NCBI RefSeq assembly: GCF_001667505.1 | Contig: NZ_LZHZ01000020.1 | Span: 1-44,853 of the forward strand | Direction: 5' to 3' | Length of the DNA: 44,853 bases | DNA from: Mycobacterium sp. ACS1612 | GTDB lineage: Bacteria > Actinomycetota > Actinomycetes > Mycobacteriales > Mycobacteriaceae | Part shown: piece by piece, positions 27,775-37,175 of the stretch | Layout of the letters: the number at the start of each line of letters is the position of its first letter | Numbering within the stretch: the stretch's first letter is position 1 | Made by a program: the position numbers and the translations under genes | Notes under the pieces: generated by a model | Told to the model about the DNA's origin: nothing | The model's input: the letters and a program-made list of their open reading frames with translations, nothing else | Database searches by the model: none

Positions 27775-27790
27775 CGTGTAGAAAGGGCCC

Positions 27791-28390
27791 ATGGCTATGT
27801 GGAAGCGAACGACCCTGATCGGAATCAGCGCCCTGGCGGCGTTGGCCGTCCTGACCGGCTGTGGCGGCTCCAACGAAACCGAGCACCCGGCCACGCACAC
27901 TTCGTCGGCCACCGCGGCGGCCGAGGCCCACAACGACGCGGACGTGATGTTCGCCCAACACATGATCCCGCACCATCAGCAGGCCATCGAGATGAGCGAC
28001 ATGCTGCTCGCCAAACAGGGCATCGATCCGCGCGTCATCGACCTGGCGAACCAGATCAAGGCCGCCCAGGGGCCCGAGATCCAGCAAATGCAGGGTTGGT
28101 TGACGCAGTGGGGCAGCCCCGCGATGCCGCCGATGGCCGGACACGACATGCCGGGTATGCAGGGCATGATGTCGGAAGCGGACATGACGGCGTTGACTAA
28201 CGCACAAGGTGTTGAGGCGTCGAAACTGTTTCTGACGCAGATGATCTCACATCACGAGGGCGCAATCACCATGTCGCAGAGCGAGATCAAGGACGGGCAG
28301 TACCCCGCTGCGATAGACCTGGCGAAGACCATCGAGACGACTCAGCAGAAGGAGATCGACACGATGCGAGGCCTGCTGGCCACCCTCTAG
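27791..28390 (+). CDS. DUF305 copper-associated lipoprotein
   Basis: The 199-residue protein begins with a lipoprotein signal (basic MWKRTT, hydrophobic stretch, lipobox LTGC at about residue 23). It should be anchored to the outer face of the membrane. DUF305 follows as two similar four-helix halves, each with a histidine/methionine motif: HMIPHHQQAIEM and QMISHHEGAITM. Between them is a Met-rich segment (MPPMAGHDMPGMQGMM) that could bind copper. DUF305 proteins are frequent neighbours of copper and silver resistance genes, and here the gene shares a RicR-type operator with copZ-copA. The ATG at 27791 has GAAAGGG upstream; ATG 27797 is possible. Role is probably periplasmic copper binding (inference). 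Confidence 0.88.
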   Translation: MAMWKRTTLIGISALAALAVLTGCGGSNETEHPATHTSSATAAAEAHNDADVMFAQHMIPHHQQAIEMSDMLLAKQGIDPRVIDLANQIKAAQGPEIQQMQGWLTQWGSPAMPPMAGHDMPGMQGMMSEADMTALTNAQGVEASKLFLTQMISHHEGAITMSQSEIKDGQYPAAIDLAKTIETTQQKEIDTMRGLLATL

Positions 28391-28409
28391 TGCGGGCCGC
28401 GCCATCGAG

Positions 28410-29957
28410 CTACGTCCGAAACTGCGCAGCCAGCGTCCGCTTGTCGACCTTCTCGCCCGCCAGCGTCGGCAGCGGTTCGCTGCGGATCTGCCAGCGCGTC
28501 GGTATCGCGAAGTACGCGACCACTCCGTCGAGGTGATCGCGCAGTTCCTGGGCTGTCGGCGGGCGGACACCGGGCCTGTGCACGACGACGGCGGCCAACT
28601 CCTCGCCGAGGTCCGGATGGGGAAGTCCGACCGCAGCGACCTCGACAACCGACGGATGAGTGGCTATCGCCGCCTCGACATGCGGGCACGCGATGTTCTC
28701 CCCGCCGCGGATCACGACGTCTTTGCTGTGGCCGTCGATGAACAGATAGCCGTTCTCGTTGAGGTGGCCGAGATCGCCGGTGTGCAGCCACCCATCGGAA
28801 TCGACTGTGCCGTCGTCGATTCCGGCATAGCCGCGCATGACGGAGGGGGAGCGGGCCAGCACTTCGCCGACACCGTCGGCATCGGGTCCGTCGATCTTGA
28901 GTTCCACCACGGGATAGGGCCGGCCGACTGTACCCGGATAGCGCTCCAGGTCGCTGCCGACGGCCATCGTCAAGAAGCCGCCCGCTTCGGTCATTCCCCA
29001 CGTGTTGGCCAGGCCCCGGCGGCGCAACCCCGGCATCTTCGCGCGGATGCGGTCCAGCAGCGCGGTGGTCACCTGCGCGCCGCCCAGCGGCCACGACCGC
29101 AGACTGGACAAGTCGTAGGCGTCGAAGTCGGGGTGTTCGAGCACCCGGATCGCCATCGTCGGCACCGCACCCCACGATTGCACCCGCTCGGTCTGGATCA
29201 GCTCGAGAATCTGCCTCGGGTTAAAACGCCCTTCGGTCAACACGATCCGGCCCCCCGTGAGGAACTGCGTGATCAGGTTGGACAGCCCGCCGACTTGAAA
29301 CATCGGCGTACTTGCGAGATTCACCACTTGAGGCGAAGCCATATCCAGTTGGTCCGGTAACCGACCGCTGCGCAGCAGGATGCTGTGCTGGTTGCAGATC
29401 ACGGCTCGGCGCGACAGCTCAACAGCTTTCGGCATTCCCGAACTGCCGGAGGTGAACAGGATGACCGCCACGGAATCCTCGTCCAACTCCTCGACGGCGC
29501 CCTGGCCTACTGCATCGAAGCAGACCCGCAGTGCGGCGATGTCGGTGGCGGCCACCGATGCAAGCTCGGTGTCGCTGATCGCGTGTGCGGGCGTCAGGAG
29601 CGTGACGGCGTGCTCGACCTCTTTGTCGCTCCACCACCGGTTGCCCAGCACCGGTACGGCACCGACGGTCCACAGCGACCATAGCGCGAGCGCCCACTCC
29701 GGGCTGTTGTAGGCAAACAGAAGTACTCGGTCGCCACGCGTTATCCCCAACTCGCGCAGGTACTGCCGCGCCGCGCCCATCGCGTCGATGAACTCGGCGT
29801 AGGTGATGCGTCGCCTGCCCTGCACCAGGAAGGTGCGTTCGCTCCAGCGCTGCGCGCCGTCGAGCAGTTCGACGAACGTGGTCGGACGCGGCTGGTAAAG
29901 CAGGCCGGGATGGCCGGCGTAGTGACCGTCGATGACGTTGCTACCCCACACTGGCAC
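28410..29957 (-). CDS. Acyl-CoA synthetase / AMP-dependent ligase (FadD-like)
   Basis: The 515-residue enzyme belongs to the ANL adenylate-forming superfamily. The phosphate-binding loop is [11 protein letters not shown] near residue 165, the A5 motif [10 protein letters not shown] near 320, [20 protein letters not shown] near 400 includes the hinge, and [10 protein letters not shown] at the C-terminus has the catalytic lysine. It activates a carboxylic acid with ATP and probably transfers it to CoA; the chain type is unknown. The GTG at 29957 is proposed because TAGCGT ends seven bases upstream, giving a leaderless start; a GTG three codons earlier is the alternative. It is divergent from dtd. 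Confidence 0.87.
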   Translation of the reverse strand: MPVWGSNVIDGHYAGHPGLLYQPRPTTFVELLDGAQRWSERTFLVQGRRRITYAEFIDAMGAARQYLRELGITRGDRVLLFAYNSPEWALALWSLWTVGAVPVLGNRWWSDKEVEHAVTLLTPAHAISDTELASVAATDIAALRVCFDAVGQGAVEELDEDSVAVILFTSGSSGMPKAVELSRRAVICNQHSILLRSGRLPDQLDMASPQVVNLASTPMFQVGGLSNLITQFLTGGRIVLTEGRFNPRQILELIQTERVQSWGAVPTMAIRVLEHPDFDAYDLSSLRSWPLGGAQVTTALLDRIRAKMPGLRRRGLANTWGMTEAGGFLTMAVGSDLERYPGTVGRPYPVVELKIDGPDADGVGEVLARSPSVMRGYAGIDDGTVDSDGWLHTGDLGHLNENGYLFIDGHSKDVVIRGGENIACPHVEAAIATHPSVVEVAAVGLPHPDLGEELAAVVVHRPGVRPPTAQELRDHLDGVVAYFAIPTRWQIRSEPLPTLAGEKVDKRTLAAQFRT

Positions 29958-29993
29958 GCTCGACACGCTAGTCGTCTGGCAGCATCTGCGGTC

Positions 29994-30425
29994 ATGCGCA
30001 TCCTCGTCCAGCGGGTGACCTCAGCGTCAGTGACGGTCGACGGTGAGATCGTCGGCGCCATCGACCCGGACAGCCAGGGATTGTTGGCCCTGGTGGGCGT
30101 CACACACGACGACGACACCGGGAAGGCACAGCGGTTGGCCGAAAAGCTCTGGCAGCTAAGGATTCTCGAAGATGAGAAGTCGGCATCCGACGTCGGCGCG
30201 CCGATTCTCGTGGTCAGCCAATTCACCCTCTACGCCAACACCGCGAAGGGTCGGCGTCCGACCTGGAACGCCGCCGCACCCGGCGCCGTCGCCGAGCCTC
30301 TCGTGACAGCGTTCGCCGACGCGCTGCGCGGCCTCGGCGCGCATGTCGAAACCGGTGTGTTCGGCGCCGACATGCAGGTCGCGCTGGTCAACGACGGCCC
30401 GGTGACGGTGCTTCTGGAGGCTTAG
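29994..30425 (+). CDS. dtd: D-aminoacyl-tRNA deacylase
   Basis: The 143-residue protein is a full-length DTD enzyme, which hydrolyses D-amino acids and glycine wrongly attached to tRNA. The opening [18 protein letters not shown], the catalytic-threonine motif SQFTLYAN near residue 80, and the C-terminal [10 protein letters not shown] with the cross-subunit Gly-cisPro are all present. It acts as a homodimer in the cytoplasm. In M. tuberculosis dtd (Rv1897c) lies elsewhere, so the location differs. The stop overlaps that of the convergent AIM24 gene. Confidence 0.94.
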   Translation: MRILVQRVTSASVTVDGEIVGAIDPDSQGLLALVGVTHDDDTGKAQRLAEKLWQLRILEDEKSASDVGAPILVVSQFTLYANTAKGRRPTWNAAAPGAVAEPLVTAFADALRGLGAHVETGVFGADMQVALVNDGPVTVLLEA

Positions 30426-31270
30426 GCCGTCGCGACCGGTGGCACGCCCTCAGAGGGTTGCACGATCACGAAGCCCTGACCGTAGAACGACACCTGCACC
30501 GCCTCACCCGAACCCCGGCCGATCAGCGCACCGGCCTTGAAGCTCGTCTTCAACTGCGTCTGCAGGTTCGCCGACCATGCCACCACGGCATTGGTGTCGG
30601 CGAATGTCGGCGCCTCCGCGGCGTTCAGCACGACCGGCGGTCCGTCGGTGGTCAGCGCCACCCAACCGGTGCCGCGCAATGTCGTGTTGAACAGCCCGCC
30701 CGCGACCATGCTGCCGCCCCGCACCCGCTCGATGTTCCAGTCGAGACTCGACGAGAACGCCAGCACGTTCTTGCCGCTGATCGACAGCCCGGAGTGGTTG
30801 AGGTTCAGCAGATGCACGTCGTAGGCGCGTTCGGCGAGGAACACGTCGCCCTGGCCCTGGCATCGCATCAACGGCAAACCCTCACCGGTAAGCGCCTTCT
30901 TGATGAACTTTGAGGCACCGCCGCCCTCGAACGCGAAGTCCACGTTGCCTTGATAGGCGACCATCGAGCCCTGGCGCGCCATGAACGGTTCGCCCAAGCG
31001 CACCCGCAACAGCTTCGAGTTCTGGTTGCCGATCGGTTTGGCCTCCTTCTCGCTGAAGCGTCCGTCGACCAGATCGCCGGTGATACCGGCGAATCCGTCG
31101 CCGACGGGGGCCGCCTGCGGCGGGGTCGACCGCGACAGGGACATCAGCGGTGCCCGGCTGACCTGACCGCGGTGCGACACCTGATCGGTCCAGCGTTGCC
31201 CGTCAAACCATCGGTATTCGTAGCGACCCTCGGGGTCGGGTTGCCAACTTCCAGGTCCGGTTCCTGTCAT
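30422..31270 (-). CDS. AIM24-family protein with N-terminal DUF2510 domain
   Basis: The 282-residue protein begins with a DUF2510 motif ([21 protein letters not shown]), a short domain common at the N-terminus of actinobacterial membrane-associated proteins. From about residue 70 it is an AIM24/TIGR00266 beta-structure with the repeated pattern [31 protein letters not shown] and [15 protein letters not shown]. Bacterial members are uncharacterised; the yeast namesake supports mitochondrial cristae. The ATG at 31270 has TAATTT ending seven bases upstream, so it is probably leaderless. It is divergent from the small membrane protein gene. Confidence 0.82.
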   Translation of the reverse strand: MTGTGPGSWQPDPEGRYEYRWFDGQRWTDQVSHRGQVSRAPLMSLSRSTPPQAAPVGDGFAGITGDLVDGRFSEKEAKPIGNQNSKLLRVRLGEPFMARQGSMVAYQGNVDFAFEGGGASKFIKKALTGEGLPLMRCQGQGDVFLAERAYDVHLLNLNHSGLSISGKNVLAFSSSLDWNIERVRGGSMVAGGLFNTTLRGTGWVALTTDGPPVVLNAAEAPTFADTNAVVAWSANLQTQLKTSFKAGALIGRGSGEAVQVSFYGQGFVIVQPSEGVPPVATA

Positions 31271-31310
31271 GGCGTCCAAATTAGTCGGCCGGCGATGGCA
31301 TTCTGAGGAC

Positions 31311-31511
31311 ATGGCAAAGGAAATCGACCGGGTCAGGGCGCAGAGCGCCGTCGCGGTCATCAAACAGCATCCGGGCATGGTGCTGTTCGCCGTCTCGCCG
31401 GTTCTCATCGGCGTCGGCTTGGTGTGGTGGCTGGTCAGCCCGACGTTGGCCGTGCTGCTGTTGATCGGGGCGGTGGTCGGGGGCGCCGCGGTGCTACTCA
31501 GAAAGCGCTAG
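31311..31511 (+). CDS. Small two-helix membrane protein
   Basis: The 66-residue protein has a basic N-terminal segment (MAKEIDRVRAQSAVAVIKQHPG) and two hydrophobic helices, about residues 22-41 and 42-61, separated by a short polar turn (VSP) and ending in LLRKR. The charge pattern puts both ends in the cytoplasm. GAGGAC lies just before the ATG. I do not recognise a functional family. Its last 14 bases overlap the end of the convergent merR pseudogene. Confidence 0.7.
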   Translation: MAKEIDRVRAQSAVAVIKQHPGMVLFAVSPVLIGVGLVWWLVSPTLAVLLLIGAVVGGAAVLLRKR

Positions 31512-31847
31512 GCACTTCTCGGCCGTGTTCGGTCGCGAGTTGCTCGATGGTGACCCCTCCGAGACGCTTGTCGAGCACGTCGATCATGTGCTCGCACTCG
31601 TCCACGGGGTGATCCGCGGGACAGGCCAACCCGTGCTCGAGGAAGTTGCGGGCGCTGCCGCCCCTGGCGATGAGGTCGTCGAGCGCCGCGATCTGCTTGG
31701 TCACCACCTCACGCCACTGGTCGCTCGGCTCGTGCCACGGCCGCCGCGTCGTCCGGGCGTGACCAGGCCACGGTCCTCGTAGTAGCGCAGCGCCGACGTG
31801 TTGAGGCCGAGAAGTTGGGCCGCCTCACCGATCGTCATCTGGTCCAT
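31498..31847 (-). pseudogene. MerR-family regulator, internally deleted and frameshifted
   Basis: The first 32 codons from ATG 31847 are a standard MerR helix-turn-helix (MTIGEAAQLLGLNTSALRYYEDRGLVTPG). The last 75 or so codons, in another frame, are the usual C-terminal effector half (DQWREVVTKQIAALDDLI, then CPADHPVDECEHMIDVLDKRL). Between them about 25-30 residues, including the wing and the start of the dimerisation helix, are missing. The remnant GACGCGGCGGCCGTG followed by one G and CACGAG suggests a second small lesion just before the C-terminal half. At least two changes are needed, so one base-calling error cannot explain it. The product would be truncated and should not bind DNA. 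The matching operator at 31859 is intact. Confidence 0.8.
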
Positions 31848-31858
31848 GCCCCCATTTG

Positions 31859-31878
31859 ACTTCAACCCCGCTTGAAGT
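31859..31878. promoter_or_regulatory. MerR-type operator between two broken genes
   Basis: ACTTCAA (31859-31865) and TTGAAGT (31872-31878) form a perfect 7-base inverted repeat with a 6-base spacer, overlapping a possible -35 TTGACT (31856-31861). ACTTCAA/TTGAAGT arms are typical of MerR- and SoxR-like sites. The site lies in the 45-base gap between divergent merR and methyltransferase genes, the usual place for control of both. Confidence 0.65.
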
Positions 31879-31892
31879 GCGAGCGTCGAGAA

Positions 31893-32478
31893 ATGAACAA
31901 CCCGTTCGCGAACCCCAGCGGCTGGCTCGGCAGGCTGGCGGGCCGGTTCATGCTGTGGACCAACAAGCACGACGATCTGATCGACGTCCTCGACGTGCAA
32001 CCGAACGATGACGTACTCGAGGTCGGGCTACGGGCCGGGTGGGCTGATCAAACTGCTCGCCGAGCGCACCGACGCCGCGAGTATTCGAGGGATCGATCCG
32101 TCGCCAGTGATGCGCGACCAAGCCCGCCGACTGAACCGAGAGACTGTGCGCGCCGGTCGTGTTCGGCTCGACCTCGGCACCGCCGAACACACCGGTCTGC
32201 CCGACGCCAGCGTCGACCGTGTGGTTTCGGTACGCAACGTCGCGATATGGCCGGACCTCGAAGCCGGGGTGGCCGAATTGCATCGCGTGGTCCGCCCCTC
32301 AGGCGTGGTCGTGATCGCCTGGCACGGTGGCACGGCGCCGAACCGGATCGCCAAACCGTTGCACCTGCCCGCCGAGGAGCTAAACCGCATCGAGCAGGTG
32401 CTGCGCGACGGTTTCGGGCAGGTGACCCGCAGCCAGACCAAAAGCCTCGAGGTATTCACGGCCGTTCGCTCGCGGTGA
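31893..32478 (+). pseudogene. SAM-dependent methyltransferase, single-base frameshift
   Basis: The N-terminal part (NPSGWLGRLAGRFMLWTNKHDD, then VQPNDDVLEVG) and the remainder (YGPGGLIKLLAERTDA, GIDPSPVMRDQARRLNR, AEHTGLPDASVDRVVSVRN) are two halves of one class I methyltransferase, split exactly inside the SAM-binding motif I. The run GGG at 32025-32027 holds one G too many; with two G the motif would read VLEVGYGPGG. Translation as given stops soon after. The protein would be about 194 residues. It is divergent from the damaged merR gene, its likely regulator. A single-base change in a G run may be a sequencing error, but its partner is broken beyond that explanation. Confidence 0.8.
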
Positions 32479-32496
32479 AAGACCTACCAGCTGTGG

Positions 32497-32520
32497 TGTA
32501 ACGGTGTAATGATGTAATCA
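32497..32520 (+). repeat. Three tandem TGTAAYNN octamers at a start codon
   Basis: TGTAACGG, TGTAATGA and TGTAATCA follow one another without gaps (32497-32504, 32505-32512, 32513-32520), and the last base is the A of the next gene's ATG. Eight-base phasing of identical half-sites is the pattern expected for a ribbon-helix-helix type repressor that binds cooperatively. TAATGA (32507-32512), inside the repeats, is seven bases before the ATG and could be the -10 element. Confidence 0.6.
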
Positions 32521-33077
32521 TGCGACACCATCATCCTCATGGCCGACGGTCCGGCCGCCCCGGCGGTTGGCAGCAGGCCGAACAACCCGACGCAAGCGAC
32601 GCCGCCGACTGGTTCGCCGGCCGGCTGCCCGACGGCTGGTTCGCCGGCGACCCGACGGTCGTCGTCGACCGAGAAGAGATCACCGTCATCGGCCGCCTCC
32701 CCGAGGTGGACGGCGAAGAGAGCGAGGCCAGAGCGTCAGGCAGAGCCGCCCGGTTCCGCGAGGAGACCCGCGGTGAACGGATGCGGATCGCCGACGAGGC
32801 CGAAGCCCGTTACGGCCGCAAGGTTGCGTGGGGCGTGGAGGTGGGAAGCGAACGAATCGTCTTCACCAACATCGCGGTACCGGTGATGACGCGGTTGCGG
32901 CAATCCGAACGGCAGGTGCTCGACACGCTGGTCGACGCCGGCGTCGCGCGGTCGCGCTCGGATGCGTTGGCCTGGTCGGTTCGCCTGGTCGGGGAGCATG
33001 CCGACGAATGGCTTGGCAAGCTGCGCGACGCGATGAAGAATGTGGACGATCTGCGCGCCGAAGGTCCTGCGCTCTAA
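32520..33077 (+). CDS. Uncharacterised actinobacterial protein with possible RHH C-terminus
   Basis: The 185-residue protein starts with a His/Arg-rich tail, then WFAGRLPDGWFAGDPTVVVDREEITVIGRL, a charged helix (RAARFREETRGERMRIADEAEARYG), a short beta segment (VAWGVEVGSERIVFTN) and a C-terminal part LRQSERQVLDTLVDAGVARSRSDALAWSVRLV that resembles a ribbon-helix-helix DNA-binding module (turn GVARSRSDALAW). I recall similar proteins in many actinobacteria, all of unknown function. The start codon touches the tandem octamers, so autoregulation is a reasonable guess. Its stop overlaps that of the convergent molybdopterin enzyme. Confidence 0.75.
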   Translation: MRHHHPHGRRSGRPGGWQQAEQPDASDAADWFAGRLPDGWFAGDPTVVVDREEITVIGRLPEVDGEESEARASGRAARFREETRGERMRIADEAEARYGRKVAWGVEVGSERIVFTNIAVPVMTRLRQSERQVLDTLVDAGVARSRSDALAWSVRLVGEHADEWLGKLRDAMKNVDDLRAEGPAL

Positions 33078-35254
33078 GCGCGTTCGATTCCGACGTACGA
33101 CGAACTGAGTGCGGCGGTCTGCGATAACGGATCGATGGGTCCCCCGTCGACCAGTAGGTTGCGGTTGGCTCCGTAGGACTCTGGTTGCCCGCCGCCGCGC
33201 GGATCGAAAACCCTTGAACCCCACCCGTGGTCGATGACGACGACACCGCGCCGCGGCCGCTCGTCGACCGCCGCCGCCAGTTCGATCGCGCCGACTCGCG
33301 AATACACCCTGACCTTGTCGCCGTCGTTGACGCCGATCGCGGCCGCGTCGTCGGGATGGATCAGCACCTCGTTGCGTTTCCCGGCCGGATGCAGGCCCGG
33401 CAGTTCGTTGAGCCACGAGTTCATCGAATGCCGGTTACGCCGGTTCGCCAGCTGGAACGGATAGTCGGCGGGCGGCGCAGGGCATGGCTCGGCGAGCAAC
33501 TCGCGCGCCCGCGCGACGAACTCCGGTGGCGCCGCGTGCACCTTCTTGTCGTCGGTGCGTAGGGCGCTCCTGAAATGGCCGAACTCCCGCGCGCCCAGCA
33601 CCCAGCCGTGCGGATGTGACATCACGTCGCGCCATTTGATCTTGCGGCCGTTGACCTTTCGACTGGTGACGATTACCAGTCGGTCGATCCAGTGTGGGCC
33701 GAATGCGAGCGACGGCTTGCCGGTCACCCGGGACAACGTGCGCGTCGCCCTGATGAATCCGTTGAGCCCCTTGGCGCCGAACAGTGGCTTGCGCATGGCG
33801 ATCGCGAGGTCGACGAAGATGCGCCATTCCTGCCGTGCGCCAGGTGGTGGTTCGACGGCCCTCGGTCCGTACTGCAGATAGGGCTCGTCGTGCATGTTGC
33901 TGGTGAACGCGAGCAGGTCGTCGCGCTCCAACCAGTGCACGGCGGGCAGCAACCAGTGCGCATGCCGGTGGCTCTCGCGCTGCACGAAGTCCATGGCCAC
34001 CAGCAGGTCCAGTTGCGCCAGTGCCTTGTCCAGCTTGGCGCCGTCCGGTCCTGACACCACCGGGTTGCCGCAGTTGATCAACATCGCCTTGATCTGGCCC
34101 GGCCCGGGAATCGTTATCTCGTCGGGTAATTCGCTGAGCGCATGCGCGCCTGCCACCATGGGCCTGCCCGCCACCCGGCTGGTGTGGTCCGTCGCTTTGA
34201 CCATGCCCGACAACCGGATCGCGTCGACGTAGCCGGGCTCGAACCTGCGCCCGCCCGGTCGATCCATCCGGCCGGTGATCACGTTGAGCACATGGCCGAG
34301 CCACTCGGCCACAGTGCCGGCAAGATGCAGCGACACTCCGGTCCGTGTCACCACCATCGCACCGCGCGCAGCGGCGAAATCTCGTGCCACTCCTTCGATC
34401 TGGGCGCGGGGGATCTCGCATCGTGCCGCCAGGTCGTCCAGGTCGGCGTCGGCGACGAGGCTGCGCAGATCGTCGACGCCGGTTGCCAGTTCGGTGCAGT
34501 CCTGCCGGTGTTCGAGTCTTTCGTCGAGGATCACTTTCACCATGGCGAGCAGTAGCGCCCAGTCCTGTCCGGGTCGGACGGCCAGGTGCACGTCGGCCTT
34601 CTCGGCGGACTCGGTGCGCAGCGGGTCGACCACGACGATGGTCGCCCCCTGCTTCTGCCGTTCGAGCGCGCGGCGCCATCCGCCCGGGACGGTTTCCAGC
34701 CAATTCCACGCGCTGACAGCGGGATTGGTCCCGACGAGCAGGAAGTAATCGCAGTTGTCGATGTCGGATACCGGGGCCATCAGCATCGACCCGTACATCG
34801 CCGCCGCGACGACGTGCATGGCGTTCTGGTCGACCGATCCGACGAAGTACCGGTTGTGGGTGCCGACCGCGTCCAGCCAGGCGTTCATGAAGATGATGTT
34901 CGACGACGAGAAACCCGACGGATTGCCGTAGTAGACACCGATCGCGTCGGGGCTGTCGGCGTCGATGAGCGCGTTCATCCGGGTGGCGATGTCGGTGATC
35001 GCCTCGTCCCACGTCGACTCGACGTAGCTGTCTGCGGTGTCGCCGACGCGGCGCATCGGGTTGAGGATCCGTCGCGGATGTTCGACGAGTTGGTTGGCGG
35101 TGCGGCCTTTGGCGCAGAAGTCCTGCCAGGTGTGCGGGTTCTGCTTGTCGGCCGAGATCTTGGTGACGCGGTTCTCCTCAACCGTCACTTCTACACCGCA
35201 CGACGCCAGACAGTACCGGCAGAAGGTGTGCACGGTCTCGACGGTCGAGGTCAT
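33074..35254 (-). CDS. Molybdopterin (bis-MGD) oxidoreductase with [4Fe-4S] cluster
   Basis: The 726-residue protein has the DMSO-reductase family layout. C12, C15, C19 and C47 (CRYCLASCGV, then DFCAKG) bind the N-terminal 4Fe-4S cluster. ESTWDEAITDIA, VYYGNPSGFSS and LLVGTNPAVSAWNW line the cofactor site, and a C-terminal molydopterin-binding barrel contains NRRNRHSMNSWLNELP. At the place where the Mo ligand normally lies the sequence is GSVDQNAMH, so aspartate rather than cysteine or serine may coordinate Mo (inference by eye). There is no Tat signal and no partner subunit gene nearby, so it is likely cytoplasmic, taking electrons from an unknown donor. The ATG at 35254 is chosen because FxxCRYC follows closely; substrate unknown. 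Confidence 0.87.
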   Translation of the reverse strand: MTSTVETVHTFCRYCLASCGVEVTVEENRVTKISADKQNPHTWQDFCAKGRTANQLVEHPRRILNPMRRVGDTADSYVESTWDEAITDIATRMNALIDADSPDAIGVYYGNPSGFSSSNIIFMNAWLDAVGTHNRYFVGSVDQNAMHVVAAAMYGSMLMAPVSDIDNCDYFLLVGTNPAVSAWNWLETVPGGWRRALERQKQGATIVVVDPLRTESAEKADVHLAVRPGQDWALLLAMVKVILDERLEHRQDCTELATGVDDLRSLVADADLDDLAARCEIPRAQIEGVARDFAAARGAMVVTRTGVSLHLAGTVAEWLGHVLNVITGRMDRPGGRRFEPGYVDAIRLSGMVKATDHTSRVAGRPMVAGAHALSELPDEITIPGPGQIKAMLINCGNPVVSGPDGAKLDKALAQLDLLVAMDFVQRESHRHAHWLLPAVHWLERDDLLAFTSNMHDEPYLQYGPRAVEPPPGARQEWRIFVDLAIAMRKPLFGAKGLNGFIRATRTLSRVTGKPSLAFGPHWIDRLVIVTSRKVNGRKIKWRDVMSHPHGWVLGAREFGHFRSALRTDDKKVHAAPPEFVARARELLAEPCPAPPADYPFQLANRRNRHSMNSWLNELPGLHPAGKRNEVLIHPDDAAAIGVNDGDKVRVYSRVGAIELAAAVDERPRRGVVVIDHGWGSRVFDPRGGGQPESYGANRNLLVDGGPIDPLSQTAALSSSYVGIERA

Positions 35255-35273
35255 GGACCGCACCCTAGTCCGG

Positions 35274-37175
35274 CTAGACCTGCGTCATATCCCAATAAGC
35301 GCCATGCTTAGCGAGCAGTTCGGTGTGGCTCCCGCGTTCGACGATCCTGCCGGCTTCCATCACCAGGATGACGTCGGCGTCGCGGATGGTCGAAAGCCGG
35401 TGGGCGATGATGAAACTGGTGCGGCCGCGGCGCAGTTCGCGCATCGCATGCTGGATCAGCAGCTCGGTTCGGGTGTCCACCGAGCTGGTGGCCTCGTCGA
35501 GTACCAGCAGCTGCGGACGGGCCAGGAATGCGCGTGCGATGGTGATCAGCTGCTTTTCGCCCGCGCTGATGTTGCCGCCGTCATCGCTGACCACGGTCTG
35601 GTAGCCGTCGGGCAGCGTGTGCACGAACCGGTCGACGTAGGCGGCCTTCGCCGCGGCGACCACCTCGTCCTCACTCGCGTCCGGCCTGCCGTAGGCGATG
35701 TTGTCGTAGATGGTCCCGCCAAGCAGCCAGGTGTCCTGCAGCACCATCCCGATTTGCGAGCGCACCGACCGCCTGTCGACGGTCGAGATGTCCACCCCGT
35801 CAATCAGAATCCGGCCCGAGTCGACCTCGTAGAACCGCATCAGCAGATTCACCAGCGTCGTCTTGCCCGCGCCGGTCGGGCCGACGATCGCCACGGTGCT
35901 GCCCGGTTCGGCCACCAGCGAGAAGTCCTCGATCACCGGCGTGCCGGGCCGGTAGCTGAAGTCGACATGCTGGAACTCGACTCGGCCGCCGTTGACGGCC
36001 GGCAGGGCAACGTCGGGGTCCGGCGACTCCTCCTCGGCGTCGAGCAGATCGAAAACCCTTTCGGCGCTTGCGATCCCGGACTGCAGCGTGTTGTACATCG
36101 CGGCCACCTGCGTCAGCGGCTGGTTGAACTGCCGGACGTACTGGATGAAGGCTTGGATGCTGCCCAGCGTGATCTGGCCGGTCGCCACCTGCACACCGCC
36201 GACCACGGCGACCGCGACGTAGCTGAGGTTGCCGACGAACGTGGTGGCGGGTCCGACCAGACCGGAGAAGAACTGTGCGCCGAAGCTGGCGTGGTAGACG
36301 TCGTCGTTGGCCTCCCGGAACTGTTCCAGCGCGCCTGCCCGGTGGCCGAACGTCTTGACCACCGTGAAACCGCTGTAGGTCTCCTCGATGTGGGCGTTGA
36401 GCCTGCCGGTGTTCGTCCATTGCGCGACGAACAGTTTCTGCGAGCGACGCGCGATCGCCCGCGTCACCAACAGCGACAGCGGCACGGTGATGACCGTGAG
36501 CAGCGTCAGCAGTGGCGAGATGGTCAACATCATCACCAGCACCGCCACCACGGTCAGCACCGACGTCAGCAGTTGAGAGATCGTCATCGACAACGACTGC
36601 TGGATGTTGTCGACGTCGTTGGTGACCCGGCTCAGCACTTCCCCGCGCCGCCGAGAGTCGAAGTAACTCAGTGGCATCCGGTGCACCTTGTTCTCGACAT
36701 CCGCGCGCAACGACACCATGGTGCGTTGCACGGCGACGTTGAGAAGCCGCGCCTGCAGCCAAACCATGAGAGCCGCAATCAGATACAAGCCCAGTGCCAA
36801 CAGCAGCGTGCGGCCGACCGCGCCGAAGTCCACGCCGCGGCCAGGCACCACATTCATGCCCGACAGCAGATCGGCGAAGGTGTTGTCGCCGCGCGCCCGT
36901 GCTGCCGCGATGGCCTGCTCCTTTGTCAGCCCGGCGGGCAGCTGGCGGCCGATCACGCCGTTGAACAACAGGTCGGTGGCGTGACCGAGGATGCGCGGGC
37001 CGATCACGCCAATCGCGATGCCGCCGACGCCGAGCAGCATCACCATCGCGGTCAACCCGCGCTGCGGGGTGAGTTGTTCGACCAGTCGGATCGCCGAGCC
37101 CTTGAAGTCGCGTGACCGCTGCGTCGGCGCCTGCACGACGCCACGGATCGGACGCGCCATCGGCCCCGCGGTCAT
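35274..37175 (-). CDS. ABC exporter half-transporter (Rv1272c-like), canonical ATPase site
   Basis: The 633-residue protein fuses six transmembrane helices (about residues 45-360) to an ATPase domain. Walker A is [11 protein letters not shown] near 427, Walker [11 protein letters not shown] keeps the catalytic glutamate, and the H-loop IIAHRLST keeps the histidine. Its signature is altered, reading ISAGEKQ instead of LSGGQ. Together with the neighbouring half-transporter it should form an asymmetric heterodimer. The M. tuberculosis counterparts Rv1273c/Rv1272c have been linked to lipid or drug transport; the substrate here is not evident. It overlaps the upstream gene by four bases (ATGA), so the two subunits are made together. 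Confidence 0.9.
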   Translation of the reverse strand: MTAGPMARPIRGVVQAPTQRSRDFKGSAIRLVEQLTPQRGLTAMVMLLGVGGIAIGVIGPRILGHATDLLFNGVIGRQLPAGLTKEQAIAAARARGDNTFADLLSGMNVVPGRGVDFGAVGRTLLLALGLYLIAALMVWLQARLLNVAVQRTMVSLRADVENKVHRMPLSYFDSRRRGEVLSRVTNDVDNIQQSLSMTISQLLTSVLTVVAVLVMMLTISPLLTLLTVITVPLSLLVTRAIARRSQKLFVAQWTNTGRLNAHIEETYSGFTVVKTFGHRAGALEQFREANDDVYHASFGAQFFSGLVGPATTFVGNLSYVAVAVVGGVQVATGQITLGSIQAFIQYVRQFNQPLTQVAAMYNTLQSGIASAERVFDLLDAEEESPDPDVALPAVNGGRVEFQHVDFSYRPGTPVIEDFSLVAEPGSTVAIVGPTGAGKTTLVNLLMRFYEVDSGRILIDGVDISTVDRRSVRSQIGMVLQDTWLLGGTIYDNIAYGRPDASEDEVVAAAKAAYVDRFVHTLPDGYQTVVSDDGGNISAGEKQLITIARAFLARPQLLVLDEATSSVDTRTELLIQHAMRELRRGRTSFIIAHRLSTIRDADVILVMEAGRIVERGSHTELLAKHGAYWDMTQV

